DNA from: Sphingobium sp. JS3065
Lineage (GTDB): Bacteria > Pseudomonadota > Alphaproteobacteria > Sphingomonadales > Sphingomonadaceae
Direction: 5' to 3'
Assembly: GCF_026427355.1 (NCBI RefSeq)
Contig: NZ_CP102664.1
Location: 1,984,001-2,048,000, forward strand
DNA: 64,000 nt
The notes below the pieces were generated by a model. That model saw only the letters and a program-made list of their open reading frames with translations. It made no database searches and had not been told where the DNA came from. Shown in pieces: positions 36,798-45,394 of the stretch. A program made the translations under genes and the position numbers. Within the stretch, counting starts at the first letter, position 1, and each line of letters begins with the position of its first letter.

Positions 36798-39014
36798 TCA
36801 GAAACTAATATCGGCACCCACACCATAGGTACGGGGCGTCCCATAGGAGACAAGGTCTCCCAGCGACTGTTCGCTACCCTGCGACAAATAAGTCGTATTT
36901 TCGAGGTTCGACCCGAAGATCCGAAGCCGCAATGGACTTCCTTCCGGTTGAAACGAAATTTGCGCGCTGATCAAAGAATAGGCGGGTTGTGTAAGTCTAT
37001 TAGCCGGTTCGAAGAAGAAGCTGCTTGAATGGTAATAATCTCCGCTGAGAGTAACCTCACCCCCTGCCGCCCGGAAACTATACTCAGCCCCCAGGGTCGC
37101 AGTCCATTTCGGCATCCGAACAAGTCTGTTACCTGAAAGATCACCGGTACATGTTGTATTTCCGCCAGTTGCCGTCGAACTGGTGATAACGGCGCTACCG
37201 CTGAAACAAGTCAGACCCGCCGGCGTCGAAGTGAACGGATTGGGGATCGAGATTGGTCCATCCGGAAATGACGAATACTCTCCCCAAGCATATCCGACTG
37301 AGGAATGTATCCTAAGCTTTCCGTAAGAAATACGCGGAGCAACATCTAGCTCCATCTCCAGCCCCCGGGCCTTCGCCTTAGCGGCATTGACGGCAATTAT
37401 AGATCCCGCGACGACCTGGTTTACCGCCAAATTGTCATAGTTGTAGAGATATCCGGCAATATTGAACGAGACCTGCTTGTCAAACAGTTCGGTCTTGATA
37501 CCCGCTTCGTATGAGTCCAGCACTTCTGGCTTGAGTACAGGTTGAGTGGGGGTTGCACCGTTAAAACTGCCGCCTCGATACCCCCTGTTCATTGACGCAT
37601 ATATGAGAATGTCATCCCCGAACTTGTGATCGAGCGCAAAACGCCAAGTCAATTTTCCCGTCGATTTCTTGACGGGCTCGGTCAGGCTGGCAGCAGCAAT
37701 AATTTCCCCTGTTAGGTCAGTTACGTAGCCATCGCTGGTTCTATCTTCATGCGTGTAACGAAAACCCACAGTCAGGTTAGTCGCATCGCCAAGCGCATAC
37801 GTCCCCTGCGTGTAGGCGGCGTACGCTTTGGTAGTAATGCGCGAGAAGCGGCGCAGGTTGAGACTTGCGCGTACCGCGGATGATGTCTGGATGGGATCGG
37901 CCCCGCCCAGCGTCCAGTAGTAGAACAGTCCCGAAGTCAGGCTTAGCGCACCCAAATCCGCCGCAATGAATAGTTCCTGCTGCAGGCTCTGATCGAACTG
38001 GTAGATATCCACGTCCGCAACGGCGACTGAAGACGCGTCCTGATCATACAGGTAACTCGATGCGGTTTTGCGATAGGCCAAAAGATTGTGAAGACTGACA
38101 GAGGTGGAAAGATCAACGCTCGCGTCTAGCGTTGCGCCCCACTGGTACAGACTGTGTCCGGCCGAGACGTTGCTCTGGGTCTCACGCGCTCTCAAGGACC
38201 CAGGGCTGCCAGTGAAGAAATTGGTGCCCGGAATCGGCTGCCTGTTCAAGCCAATCCCGCCATCTGAGTGCTGGTAGTCGCCCGCCAGATTGACCGTAAG
38301 CCCGCCCGCCTCGTACTGAAGCTCAGTCCGCCCGGCCCAAAAATTCTGCCGGTCGATGTCCTCGTTGAGGAAAGTGTTGCGGCCGTAACCGCGCCCCTGC
38401 TTGCGTCCCGCCAGAGCAATACTCATAGCGAAATCCCTGCTGAGCCCGCCGGTAGCGTAAAGATTACCGATGATCGTGTCGAAGTTTTGATAGCTGGTGC
38501 TGATGTCCACCGCGGTGATGTGCGAAGGGTCTTTGGTGACGACCTGGATGAGACCGCCCGTGGTGTTGCGCCCAAAGAGCGTACCTTGAGGGCCGCGCAA
38601 GACTTCAACACGTTCGATGTTGTTGAAGTTGAACAGCGCCGCCTGGGCCGATTGGATGTATACGCCATCGACATAAGTTGCCACGGCGGCATCCGTACCC
38701 ACCGTACCCTGAGCCGTGCCAATGCCACGAATGAATGGCGTTACCGAAATGTTGGTCTGCGTCATCGTCAGGCTCGGCGTCAGCTTAACCAACTGCTGAG
38801 TGTCAGGCGCCCCGGCACGCACCAGCGCATCCGAACTTATCGCCGTAACGGCGAGCGGTACGTCCTGCAGGTTTTGCTGACGGCGCTGGGCGGTGACCAC
38901 GATCGCTCCAATATCGCTCGCACCCTCGTCGCGTGGTTCAGTTTGCGCCAAGACCGGGAAGGAGACCGAGGCGAATAGACCCGCGATTATAACACTTGAA
39001 GGCATTTTTTTCAT
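36798..39014 (-). CDS. TonB-dependent outer-membrane receptor
   Basis: 738 residues: signal peptide (cleavage after VLA-Q near residue 23), a TonB-box-like stretch (DIGAIVVTAQRR), the plug domain (about 45-160, with VEVLRGPQGTLFGRNTTGG) and a 22-strand barrel that ends GVGADISF with the terminal phenylalanine needed for insertion. It would import a specific ligand across the outer membrane. It is the first gene of a six-gene leftward operon (amidohydrolase, P450, FadJ-like enzyme, two acyl-CoA dehydrogenases), so it probably takes up the substrate of that pathway. The gene is AT-richer than the backbone. Confidence 0.93.
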   Translation of the reverse strand: MKKMPSSVIIAGLFASVSFPVLAQTEPRDEGASDIGAIVVTAQRRQQNLQDVPLAVTAISSDALVRAGAPDTQQLVKLTPSLTMTQTNISVTPFIRGIGTAQGTVGTDAAVATYVDGVYIQSAQAALFNFNNIERVEVLRGPQGTLFGRNTTGGLIQVVTKDPSHITAVDISTSYQNFDTIIGNLYATGGLSRDFAMSIALAGRKQGRGYGRNTFLNEDIDRQNFWAGRTELQYEAGGLTVNLAGDYQHSDGGIGLNRQPIPGTNFFTGSPGSLRARETQSNVSAGHSLYQWGATLDASVDLSTSVSLHNLLAYRKTASSYLYDQDASSVAVADVDIYQFDQSLQQELFIAADLGALSLTSGLFYYWTLGGADPIQTSSAVRASLNLRRFSRITTKAYAAYTQGTYALGDATNLTVGFRYTHEDRTSDGYVTDLTGEIIAAASLTEPVKKSTGKLTWRFALDHKFGDDILIYASMNRGYRGGSFNGATPTQPVLKPEVLDSYEAGIKTELFDKQVSFNIAGYLYNYDNLAVNQVVAGSIIAVNAAKAKARGLEMELDVAPRISYGKLRIHSSVGYAWGEYSSFPDGPISIPNPFTSTPAGLTCFSGSAVITSSTATGGNTTCTGDLSGNRLVRMPKWTATLGAEYSFRAAGGEVTLSGDYYHSSSFFFEPANRLTQPAYSLISAQISFQPEGSPLRLRIFGSNLENTTYLSQGSEQSLGDLVSYGTPRTYGVGADISF

Positions 39015-39466
39015 TTAATCACCCTCCCGATCGTTCCTCTATGGACGTATATTTTTCGTTCGATCGAAATTTTGCTTTTTATAATTCCATATATATTATT
39101 ATTAGCGCTTGTGATTTTCGCGCAATTACGAAGGCGCCTCAATCAGGACTTTCAGAACCAAGCCGAGACATTTTTATAACATCGCATTGCCATTACGTCT
39201 CTCTCACAGCCCACTGTTCGAGACATATTACGGTTGAGATAGCTGGCCACCTGCGGCCCCAAAGGGAATCGATACTGACTGGATTCGGGCAAGCTGAGAT
39301 GTCGGGCTATACCGCCGTCGGCGCGCCCGCCACGCACGCCAGCGAGCCCGCCCGTCGGGCCCGATCCTCATTTGGGGATGATCCAAGGCATCGGGTACAG
39401 CTCGCCGCCCCCCGACGCCAGGTTGAATTCACTTTTTTCCAGAACAGCGGCGTGGCCACTGTACTA
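39015..39466. other. Upstream region of the TonB-receptor operon, cut by an IS
   Basis: About 450 bases with no credible gene. The first 100 bases are AT-rich and should hold the operon promoter; a 10-base palindrome TTCGATCGAA lies at 39059-39068, a possible operator. From about 39300 the composition becomes GC-rich and looks like unrelated, possibly transferred, sequence up to the IS5 element. Confidence 0.5.
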
Positions 39467-40302
39467 GGCTCAGGCCCCATTGATCCGAGAGGCATGATCT
39501 GATTCAGGCTCCGCAAGGAGACTGAACATGAGCGACCTGTACTGGCTGACGGACGAGCAGATGGCGCGGCTCCGACCGTATTTTCCCAAGAGCCACGGCA
39601 AGCCACGAGTTGATGATCGGCGGGTGCTGAGCGGGATCATCTTCGTCAATCGCAACGGGTCGCGCTGGCGTGATGCGCCGAAGGACTATGGCCCGCACAA
39701 GACGCTCTACAACCGATGGAAGCGATGGGGCGAGATGGGTGTCTTCCTCCGCATGATGGAAGGGCTGGCGGCCGAGGGCGCCGATCCGAAGACGGTCATG
39801 ATCGATGCGACCTACTTGAAGGCGCACCGCACGGCATCGAGCCTGCGGGTAAAAAAGGGGATCTCGGGCGGCTGATCGGCCGCACCAAAGGAGGCATGAA
39901 CACCAAGCTTCATGCCGTCACCGATGCCAACGGTCGTCCACTCAGCTTCTTCATGACCGCAGGCCAGATCAGCGATTATACCGGTGCTGCTGCGCTACTC
40001 GACGACCTTCCCAAGGCGCAATGGCTGCTGGGAGACCGCGGCTATGACGCCGACTGGTTCAGGGAAGCCCTTCAGCAAAAGGGGATCAAGCCCTGCATTC
40101 CTGGACGGAAATCCCGTCTCGATCCCATCAAATACGACAAGCGTCGCTACAAACGCCGCAACCGCATCGAAATCATGTTCGGTCGCCTCAAGGACTGGCG
40201 CCGCGTCGCCACCCGCTACGATCGGTGCCCTACGGCCTTCTTCTCAGCCATCGCTCTCGCCGCCACCGTCATCTTCTGGCTCTGATCAATGAGTCCTGAG
40301 CC
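39467..40302 (+). mobile_element. IS5-family element (IS427 group), complete
   Basis: 836 bases with inverted ends: GGCTCAGGCCCCATTGATC at the left and, on the other strand, GGCTCAGGACTCATTGATC at the right, then GAG on both. The element is bounded by TA on each side (39465-39466 and 40303-40304), fitting the short TA-type target duplication of this group. It sits between two leftward catabolic operons, about 450 bases from the TonB receptor. Confidence 0.9.
39528..40285 (+). CDS. IS5/IS427 transposase made by -1 frameshift
   Basis: The first frame (39528-39875, 115 residues) carries the DUF4096 part (YWLTDEQMARLRPYFPKSHG) and the first catalytic aspartate (MIDATYLKAHR). A classical slippery heptamer A AAA AAG at 39851-39857, in the correct phase, shifts ribosomes -1 into the second frame, which continues DLGRLIGRTKGGMNTKLHAV and holds LLGDRGYDADWF and RNRIEIMFGRLKDWRR, completing the DDE triad. 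Without the shift translation ends at 39875. Both halves look intact, so the element may be active. Confidence 0.9.
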
Positions 40303-40328
40303 TAACTCAATCATGCTGTCAGGCCAAA

Positions 40329-40817
40329 TCACCCAGGCGAAGCCTTAACCCAATGAGTTCGGCGTTTGATCAATGCCGTGCGCTCAACTTGGACCACCAG
40401 TTCGTCACGCTGGTTGTAGCCATAGTGGCAGAAACGGACGACGCCGGCATCTTCGCGATCACTATCGCTCTTCTCCAGCACTTCCGAATAGGCATAAAGG
40501 GTGTCGCCATGTGTGACCGGCTTCTTGAGTTGAACATTATCGAGACCCAACTCAGCCAGAGCGTTCTCGCAGCAGTCCTGCGTCGAAAGGCCAAGGATCA
40601 AGGAGAAGGTAACACCGCCATAGACGACGATGTGACCCGTTCCCCTGATCGCTACCAGATGCTCGTTGAAATGGCCCTGCGCCGTGTTGAGAACCATGTT
40701 GGTAAATAGCACATTCTCAAGGTTCGTAACCGTCTTGCCCCGGGCATGACGAAGCGCAGCCCCCACTTCGAAATCTTCGAAGTAGTTGTCACTTCCAGTA
40801 AGCGCTTCCATTTTCAT
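40329..40817 (-). CDS. MaoC-family hydratase, mesaconyl-CoA-hydratase-like
   Basis: 162 residues from the ATG at 40817, which overlaps the stop of the upstream gene by four bases (ATGA). The hot-dog fold is apparent from NYFEDFEVGAALRHARGKTV, FTNMVLNTAQGHFNEH and ...KKPVTHGDTLYAYSEVLEK; these stretches resemble, as I recall them, the mesaconyl-CoA hydratase (Mch) subgroup of MaoC proteins. The paired MaoC protein upstream suggests a heterodimer. It would add water to a 2-enoyl-CoA such as a mesaconyl-type thioester. It closes the operon that begins with the CoA-transferase at 45125. Confidence 0.82.
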   Translation of the reverse strand: MKMEALTGSDNYFEDFEVGAALRHARGKTVTNLENVLFTNMVLNTAQGHFNEHLVAIRGTGHIVVYGGVTFSLILGLSTQDCCENALAELGLDNVQLKKPVTHGDTLYAYSEVLEKSDSDREDAGVVRFCHYGYNQRDELVVQVERTALIKRRTHWVKASPG

Positions 40818-41305
40818 ATGTCCATCCGCTTCTTGCGAACCAGATTTGATCGGCGAAAACCGATCACCCGGTTGTCGTCCTGATCGAAACCTTCCGTCCG
40901 CCATGTAACGATGCCGTTGGCCGGGTTGCTCTCTGAGGTTCGAACCTCCACAGTCTCGCTGCGTGCCACCAGGGTGGTGCCAGGATAAACCGGCCGATCA
41001 TAGGTAAGATCGTAAACGCCGAGAAACGGGCCGCCTATCTCGCTGCAATCTTCAACGCTCATTCCCAAAATTGTGTTGAAGACGAGCTGCGGATTCACAA
41101 CGATGTCGGGATGGCCATGCTCGATTGCGAAGGAACGGTTTAGGTAGAGCGGATTGAACGCCAGGATGAGCGTGGAAAAAAACAGCGTGTCCGCCTCCGA
41201 TATCGTGCGGCCCCAATGGTGATGGAATATCTGGCCCACTTGAAAATCGTCGAATATTCGGCCCTTGAGCACTAACTTCGCTCTCGCACGCACATCTTCG
41301 GTCAT
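40814..41305 (-). CDS. MaoC-family hydratase, second subunit
   Basis: 163 residues from the ATG at 41305, with GGAG six bases upstream (an in-frame TTG lies four codons earlier). Hot-dog fold with GRIFDDFQVGQIFHHHWGRT, FFSTLILAFNPLYLN and YDRPVYPGTTLVARSETV. It is related in layout to the next gene and overlaps it by four bases; the two are probably subunits of one enzyme. The H-x-x-H-x motif of ordinary (R)-hydratases is not clearly conserved. Function in hydration of an enoyl-CoA is by family. Confidence 0.8.
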   Translation of the reverse strand: MTEDVRARAKLVLKGRIFDDFQVGQIFHHHWGRTISEADTLFFSTLILAFNPLYLNRSFAIEHGHPDIVVNPQLVFNTILGMSVEDCSEIGGPFLGVYDLTYDRPVYPGTTLVARSETVEVRTSESNPANGIVTWRTEGFDQDDNRVIGFRRSNLVRKKRMDI

Positions 41306-41391
41306 TTTGGACTCCAATTGATATGGGCCCAGCTTTCGTTAGGACGCCACCTTTTATGTCTCTTGCGCGGCTGGATTTCCAAGTGGGCGCG

Positions 41392-42822
41392 CTAGAGCCG
41401 CACCGTGACGCATTTCAGCTGGGTATAATGATGAAGTGCCTCGATGCCCTTTTCGCGCCCGTAGCCGCTTTGCTTGAACCCCCCGAACGGGGTCTCGATG
41501 CCCCCCGCAAGATATTCGTTGATATAGACCTGGCCAGCTTCGAGACGAGCCGCGACCCGATGGGCTCTGCTCAAATTCTGTGTGTGGATTCCCGCAGCTA
41601 GGCCGTATTCCGTAGCGTTGGCGATCCGGATCGCGTCCTCCTCGTCGTCAAACGGGATAACCGAGAGGACCGGCCCGAAGATTTCCTCGCTGGCGGTCCG
41701 CATCTCTGGCCGGACTTCGTAGATCGTCGGCGGTACATACCAGCCATCGCCTATACCATCGCCCGAAAGCGCCTTGCCCCCGGTCACCAGCTTGGCTCCC
41801 TCTTGCTGCGCAATTTCAAAATAGCCCAGAACCTTGTCATACTGGGCGCGCGTGATCATCGGGCCGAAAAATGCGTCGGCAACCGGTCCCAACTTCAAGG
41901 CCTCTGCCGCCGCCTTCAGCTTCGCCAGGAATTCGTCCTTGATCGATTTCTGCACGAGAAGCCTCGTGCCGGCGACGCAGATCTGCCCGGCGTTGCCTGC
42001 AAATCCACGCAAAGTGCTGGGAACGGCGGTTGCCAGATCGGCATCGTCAAAGACGATGTTCGGCGACTTTCCGCCTAGTTCGAGGGTGAGCGGAATGATG
42101 CGTTCAGCAGCGATCTTACCGACTTCCCGACCTGCACGCACGCTGCCGGTGAACGATACTTTCCGGACCTTGGGATGCTCGACGACAGCTGCTCCCACCC
42201 GCGCGCCGACGCCAAGCACCACGTTCAGCACACCAGCCGGAAGGCCGCTTTCGACTGCGAGCTGCGCCAGCCGAATGGCAGAGGTTGAAGTTTCCTCAGA
42301 CGGCTTTGCCACCACCGTGTTCCCTGCGGCAAGCGCCGGGGCGATAGCGCGCGCGGCCTGGTTTACGGGAGCATTCCATGGGAGAATGACGCCCACCACA
42401 CCAAAGGGTTCACGGCGGGTATAGGAGTGATACGATGGACCTAGGTCAATCGTATCACCGTGCAGCACGTTGACCAGTCCACCGTAGAACTCGAAGTATG
42501 CAGCCGCAGTCTCCATTTGGCCTGCGGCCTGCGCCTCCGGCATGCCGGTGTCAGCGACTTCCGCCGCCGCAAGTTCCGCAATCCGCGACCGGATGTTCCG
42601 GGCGATCTCCAGCATCACTCGACCCCGCGCGATCGGCTTCTGATCGCGCCAACCCGGGAGCGCCGCGATAGCCGCCTGGACGGCCCTGTCGACGTCAGCG
42701 CTCGTGCCGTTGGCGACACGGCCGATCACCGCGCCGGTTGCAGGGCTAAGATTGTCCACGAAGTCGCCGGATTCGGACTGTTCCAGCCTGCCCGCGATGA
42801 AGTGGTTTAGAGTCTCAACCAT
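41392..42822 (-). CDS. NAD(P)-dependent aldehyde dehydrogenase
   Basis: 476 residues from the ATG at 42822 (AGGGA upstream). The family residues are present: Asn-150 (ILPWNAP), general base Glu-248 (TLELGGKSPN) and nucleophile Cys-282 (NAGQICVAGTR). It oxidises an aldehyde to the acid in the cytoplasm. It lies in the leftward operon between the malyl-CoA-lyase-like gene and the two MaoC genes. A second aldehyde dehydrogenase of different sequence is encoded at 47647 on the other strand. Substrate unknown. Confidence 0.92.
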   Translation of the reverse strand: MVETLNHFIAGRLEQSESGDFVDNLSPATGAVIGRVANGTSADVDRAVQAAIAALPGWRDQKPIARGRVMLEIARNIRSRIAELAAAEVADTGMPEAQAAGQMETAAAYFEFYGGLVNVLHGDTIDLGPSYHSYTRREPFGVVGVILPWNAPVNQAARAIAPALAAGNTVVAKPSEETSTSAIRLAQLAVESGLPAGVLNVVLGVGARVGAAVVEHPKVRKVSFTGSVRAGREVGKIAAERIIPLTLELGGKSPNIVFDDADLATAVPSTLRGFAGNAGQICVAGTRLLVQKSIKDEFLAKLKAAAEALKLGPVADAFFGPMITRAQYDKVLGYFEIAQQEGAKLVTGGKALSGDGIGDGWYVPPTIYEVRPEMRTASEEIFGPVLSVIPFDDEEDAIRIANATEYGLAAGIHTQNLSRAHRVAARLEAGQVYINEYLAGGIETPFGGFKQSGYGREKGIEALHHYTQLKCVTVRL

Positions 42823-42912
42823 GATATACTTCCCTGCTGTTCTCAAAACTGTACCTGAAAAGTTTCGTCGAACTCATTCCGGACGAGCAAAAAACTTCAA
42901 AGCCGTACCCCG

Positions 42913-43824
42913 TCACAGGCCCATCGCATCGGCCTTGCGCAATATGTTGCGCACAACCCGGATCGATGCAACGTCGACCATTCTGCCGTCGACGGAAATG
43001 GAGCCCAGTCCGGCCGCCATGGCCTCGTCAAACTTCTCTTCCACCTTACGCGCCCACGCGATCTCGTCGGCGTCGGGCGAGAAAATCTCGGTCACCAGAG
43101 CGATCTGGTTGGGGTGAATCGCCCACTTGCCGACCATGCCGAGCTGCAATGCCCGCCTTGCCTCGCGACGGAGGCCTTCGGGATCAGTGAAACGGCCGTA
43201 TGGCCCGTCGACCGGATCGAGCTTTGCAGCGCGAGCGGCCATGGCGATCCGAAACCGTGCGTAATGGAACATGTCGCCCGGATAGCCCTCGGTCGCGCCG
43301 ATATCCTTGACTTTCATACCCTGAGACGCGCTGTAGTCGCCCATGCCGAATATAAGGCACTCCAGCCGGTCGCTGGCGGTTGCAATCTCTTCCACGTTTT
43401 GCAACCCTTCGACTTCCTCGATGAGGACCTCAATCCCGATGCGGCGCTCAAGCTTCAGCGATTTCTCCATCTGGCCTAGCAGCAGGTCGAGAAAGCGAAT
43501 GTCGCCGGCTTCCAGCGCCTTGGGCAGCATGATCGTGTCGATGTTATTCCCTGCGCCTTCCACGAGCTGGATAACGTCTTCATAGCACCATTCGGTACGC
43601 ACGTCGTTGATACGCACGCATCGAACCGTCCTGCCCCAGTCCAGCGTGTTCAGGGCGTTGATCACATTCTTTCTGGCCTGGTCTTTCTGCGACGGAGCGA
43701 CCGCATCTTCAAAGTCGCAAAAGACATGGTCGACCCCGGAAGCTGCCGCTTTCGCCAACATCTTCTCGCTGATCCCAGGAACGGATAGCTGACACCGGCG
43801 CAGACGTTGCGGACGTTCATTCAC
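42913..43824 (-). CDS. HpcH/HpaI-CitE superfamily lyase, malyl-CoA-lyase-like
   Basis: 303 residues, a TIM barrel with RCQLSVPG, CDFEDAVAPSQKDQARKNVI, WGRTVRCVRINDV, IMLPKALEAGD, a glutamate in GIEVLIEEVEGL and GMVGKWAIHPNQIAL. The order and C-terminal part resemble L-malyl-CoA/beta-methylmalyl-CoA lyases, which cleave 3-hydroxy-dicarboxylic CoA esters to glyoxylate and an acyl-CoA. The start overlaps the stop of the CoA-transferase gene (ATGA). With the MaoC pair downstream it suggests a hydration-then-cleavage module. Exact substrate unproven. Confidence 0.85.
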   Translation of the reverse strand: MNERPQRLRRCQLSVPGISEKMLAKAAASGVDHVFCDFEDAVAPSQKDQARKNVINALNTLDWGRTVRCVRINDVRTEWCYEDVIQLVEGAGNNIDTIMLPKALEAGDIRFLDLLLGQMEKSLKLERRIGIEVLIEEVEGLQNVEEIATASDRLECLIFGMGDYSASQGMKVKDIGATEGYPGDMFHYARFRIAMAARAAKLDPVDGPYGRFTDPEGLRREARRALQLGMVGKWAIHPNQIALVTEIFSPDADEIAWARKVEEKFDEAMAAGLGSISVDGRMVDVASIRVVRNILRKADAMGL

Positions 43825-45125
43825 TTGGCAGTTTCCTTCTGCAATGCTTCGCGCGAAGCCTTTTTCGTTTCAGCGACCTGGATCCAGTCGGCGGGTGGCA
43901 TGGCAATCGCCCCCCTCTCAGCCAAATCACGAATTGCGCCGTCATCCATGCCGAGTTCCCGCAAGACTTCGGCCGTGTGTTCACCGTGACGCGGAGCACG
44001 CCGATGGATACCGCCCGGCGTCTCACTCAACTTCACCGGCACGCCAACGGTTTCTATCGGCTTGTCAATGCCGGGATAATCGATGGGGACGATCATGTTG
44101 CGAGCACGGAAATGGGGGTGCTCCATGATTTCTGCCGAGTTGAGTACCGGCCCATAGGGAACAATGGCGCCCAATCGCTTGGTGAGTTCCGCCTTGCTAT
44201 ACTTCTTGGTGACTTCCGATATGGCGTCCTGCACGGCCTTTTTGTTCACCGCACGCTGGGCCGTCGTCACGAATCCCTCTCGATCCGCCAGTTCCGGAAC
44301 GTCGAGAGCCTTGCAAAGGCGTCGCCAGAAATCATCCTTGTGGGCGCCGATCGCGATCCAGCCATCGGAAGCGGGGAACAATCCGAACGGGGTTCCGACC
44401 GGATGGTGGTTACCCTCAGGACCGGCCACGTAGCCTTGGATTGAGTACTGGTGAATAATCCGCTCGCAGACCGCAAGAACAGAGTCCAGCATACTGATGT
44501 CCACGTACTGGCCGCGACCTGTTTTCCGTGCATGATGGACGGCCGCGAGAATACCGAAGGCACAGTGCATTGCCGGGATCGTATCACCCACCCCTGGCCC
44601 GACCTTCGTCGGCATATTCTCTTCGGGGCCGGTGATCCCCATCATGCCGCCCATCGCCTGAGCCACGACGTCAAAGGCTGGCCAGTCCTGCAGGGGGCTG
44701 CTGCCACCCACAGTGTCGCCAAAGCCCCGGATTGAGGCATAGACGAGCTTTGGATTGTCTTCCCGCAAGACGTCGAACGACAGACCGAGACGGTCCATGA
44801 CACCAGAGCGGAAGTTTTCGACCACCACATCGGCGTTAGCCGCCAGCTTCCTGACGATTTCGCACGAGGCATCCGATTTCAGATTGAGCGCGACGGAACG
44901 CTTGTTCCGGTTCACGCTTACGAAATAACCCGGAAATACATGTTCTATATCTTCCGGCCTGCATGGCTGGGCATGCCGCGCCAGCTCGCCTTCAATACTT
45001 TCTATCTTTATGACCTCGGCACCATGATCAGCCAGCATCATTGTAGCGAATGGGCCCGCTAGCATTTGCGTAAGATCAACTATCTTCAGATCCGAAAGCG
45101 CACCACCTGATCGGGGCTCTCCCAT
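43821..45125 (-). CDS. Class III (CaiB/BaiF) CoA-transferase
   Basis: 434 residues from the ATG at 45125, which has a strong AAGGAGAGG upstream. The family start (LSDLKIVDLTQMLAGPFATM), ADHGAEVIKIE, and the aspartate expected to form the acyl intermediate (Asp-181 in GPGVGDTIPAMH) are present, as is GRGQYVDISMLD. Class III enzymes move CoA between carboxylic acids. As first gene of a five-gene leftward operon it may activate the acid or, like mesaconyl-CoA transferase, move CoA within one intermediate. The divergent gene starts 269 bases away. Confidence 0.9.
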   Translation of the reverse strand: MGEPRSGGALSDLKIVDLTQMLAGPFATMMLADHGAEVIKIESIEGELARHAQPCRPEDIEHVFPGYFVSVNRNKRSVALNLKSDASCEIVRKLAANADVVVENFRSGVMDRLGLSFDVLREDNPKLVYASIRGFGDTVGGSSPLQDWPAFDVVAQAMGGMMGITGPEENMPTKVGPGVGDTIPAMHCAFGILAAVHHARKTGRGQYVDISMLDSVLAVCERIIHQYSIQGYVAGPEGNHHPVGTPFGLFPASDGWIAIGAHKDDFWRRLCKALDVPELADREGFVTTAQRAVNKKAVQDAISEVTKKYSKAELTKRLGAIVPYGPVLNSAEIMEHPHFRARNMIVPIDYPGIDKPIETVGVPVKLSETPGGIHRRAPRHGEHTAEVLRELGMDDGAIRDLAERGAIAMPPADWIQVAETKKASREALQKETAK

Positions 45126-45394
45126 TACACCTCTCCTTGAAAACCACGTCCGGCTCTCACTCACCACTCATTGGGATGCACAAAGCATGACATTTGATAT
45201 GGCTGGGCTTCGGCTGTGTCACGATCTAGAAACGCCCAAGCCTGTCTTATTACCCTTGTGTTTTCGCGCGGCTATTTCTCGCCTGCGTCTCTTCCCTCCT
45301 GTAGTAGTCCGTTAATGACAGTCGGGCCTTTCCTGGACGTGGCATCGTTCACGTTGGTGTCCCGCTGGTAGCGAAGCGATCCTGGAGAGACTTA
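45126..45394. promoter_or_regulatory. Divergent promoter region between the two catabolic operons
   Basis: 269 bases between the CoA-transferase operon (left) and the acyl-CoA dehydrogenase operon (right). Both start sites have good ribosome sites (AAGGAGAGG; GGAGAG). A possible operator half-palindrome CGTG-8-CACG lies at about 45338-45353. No regulator gene is linked, so control probably comes from elsewhere. Assignment is by position only. Confidence 0.5.

Noticed and set aside
39059..39068. TTCGATCGAA as the operator of the TonB-receptor operon
   Set aside because: A 10-base palindrome in AT-rich DNA is easily found by chance and no regulator gene is linked; kept only as a note in the region entry.
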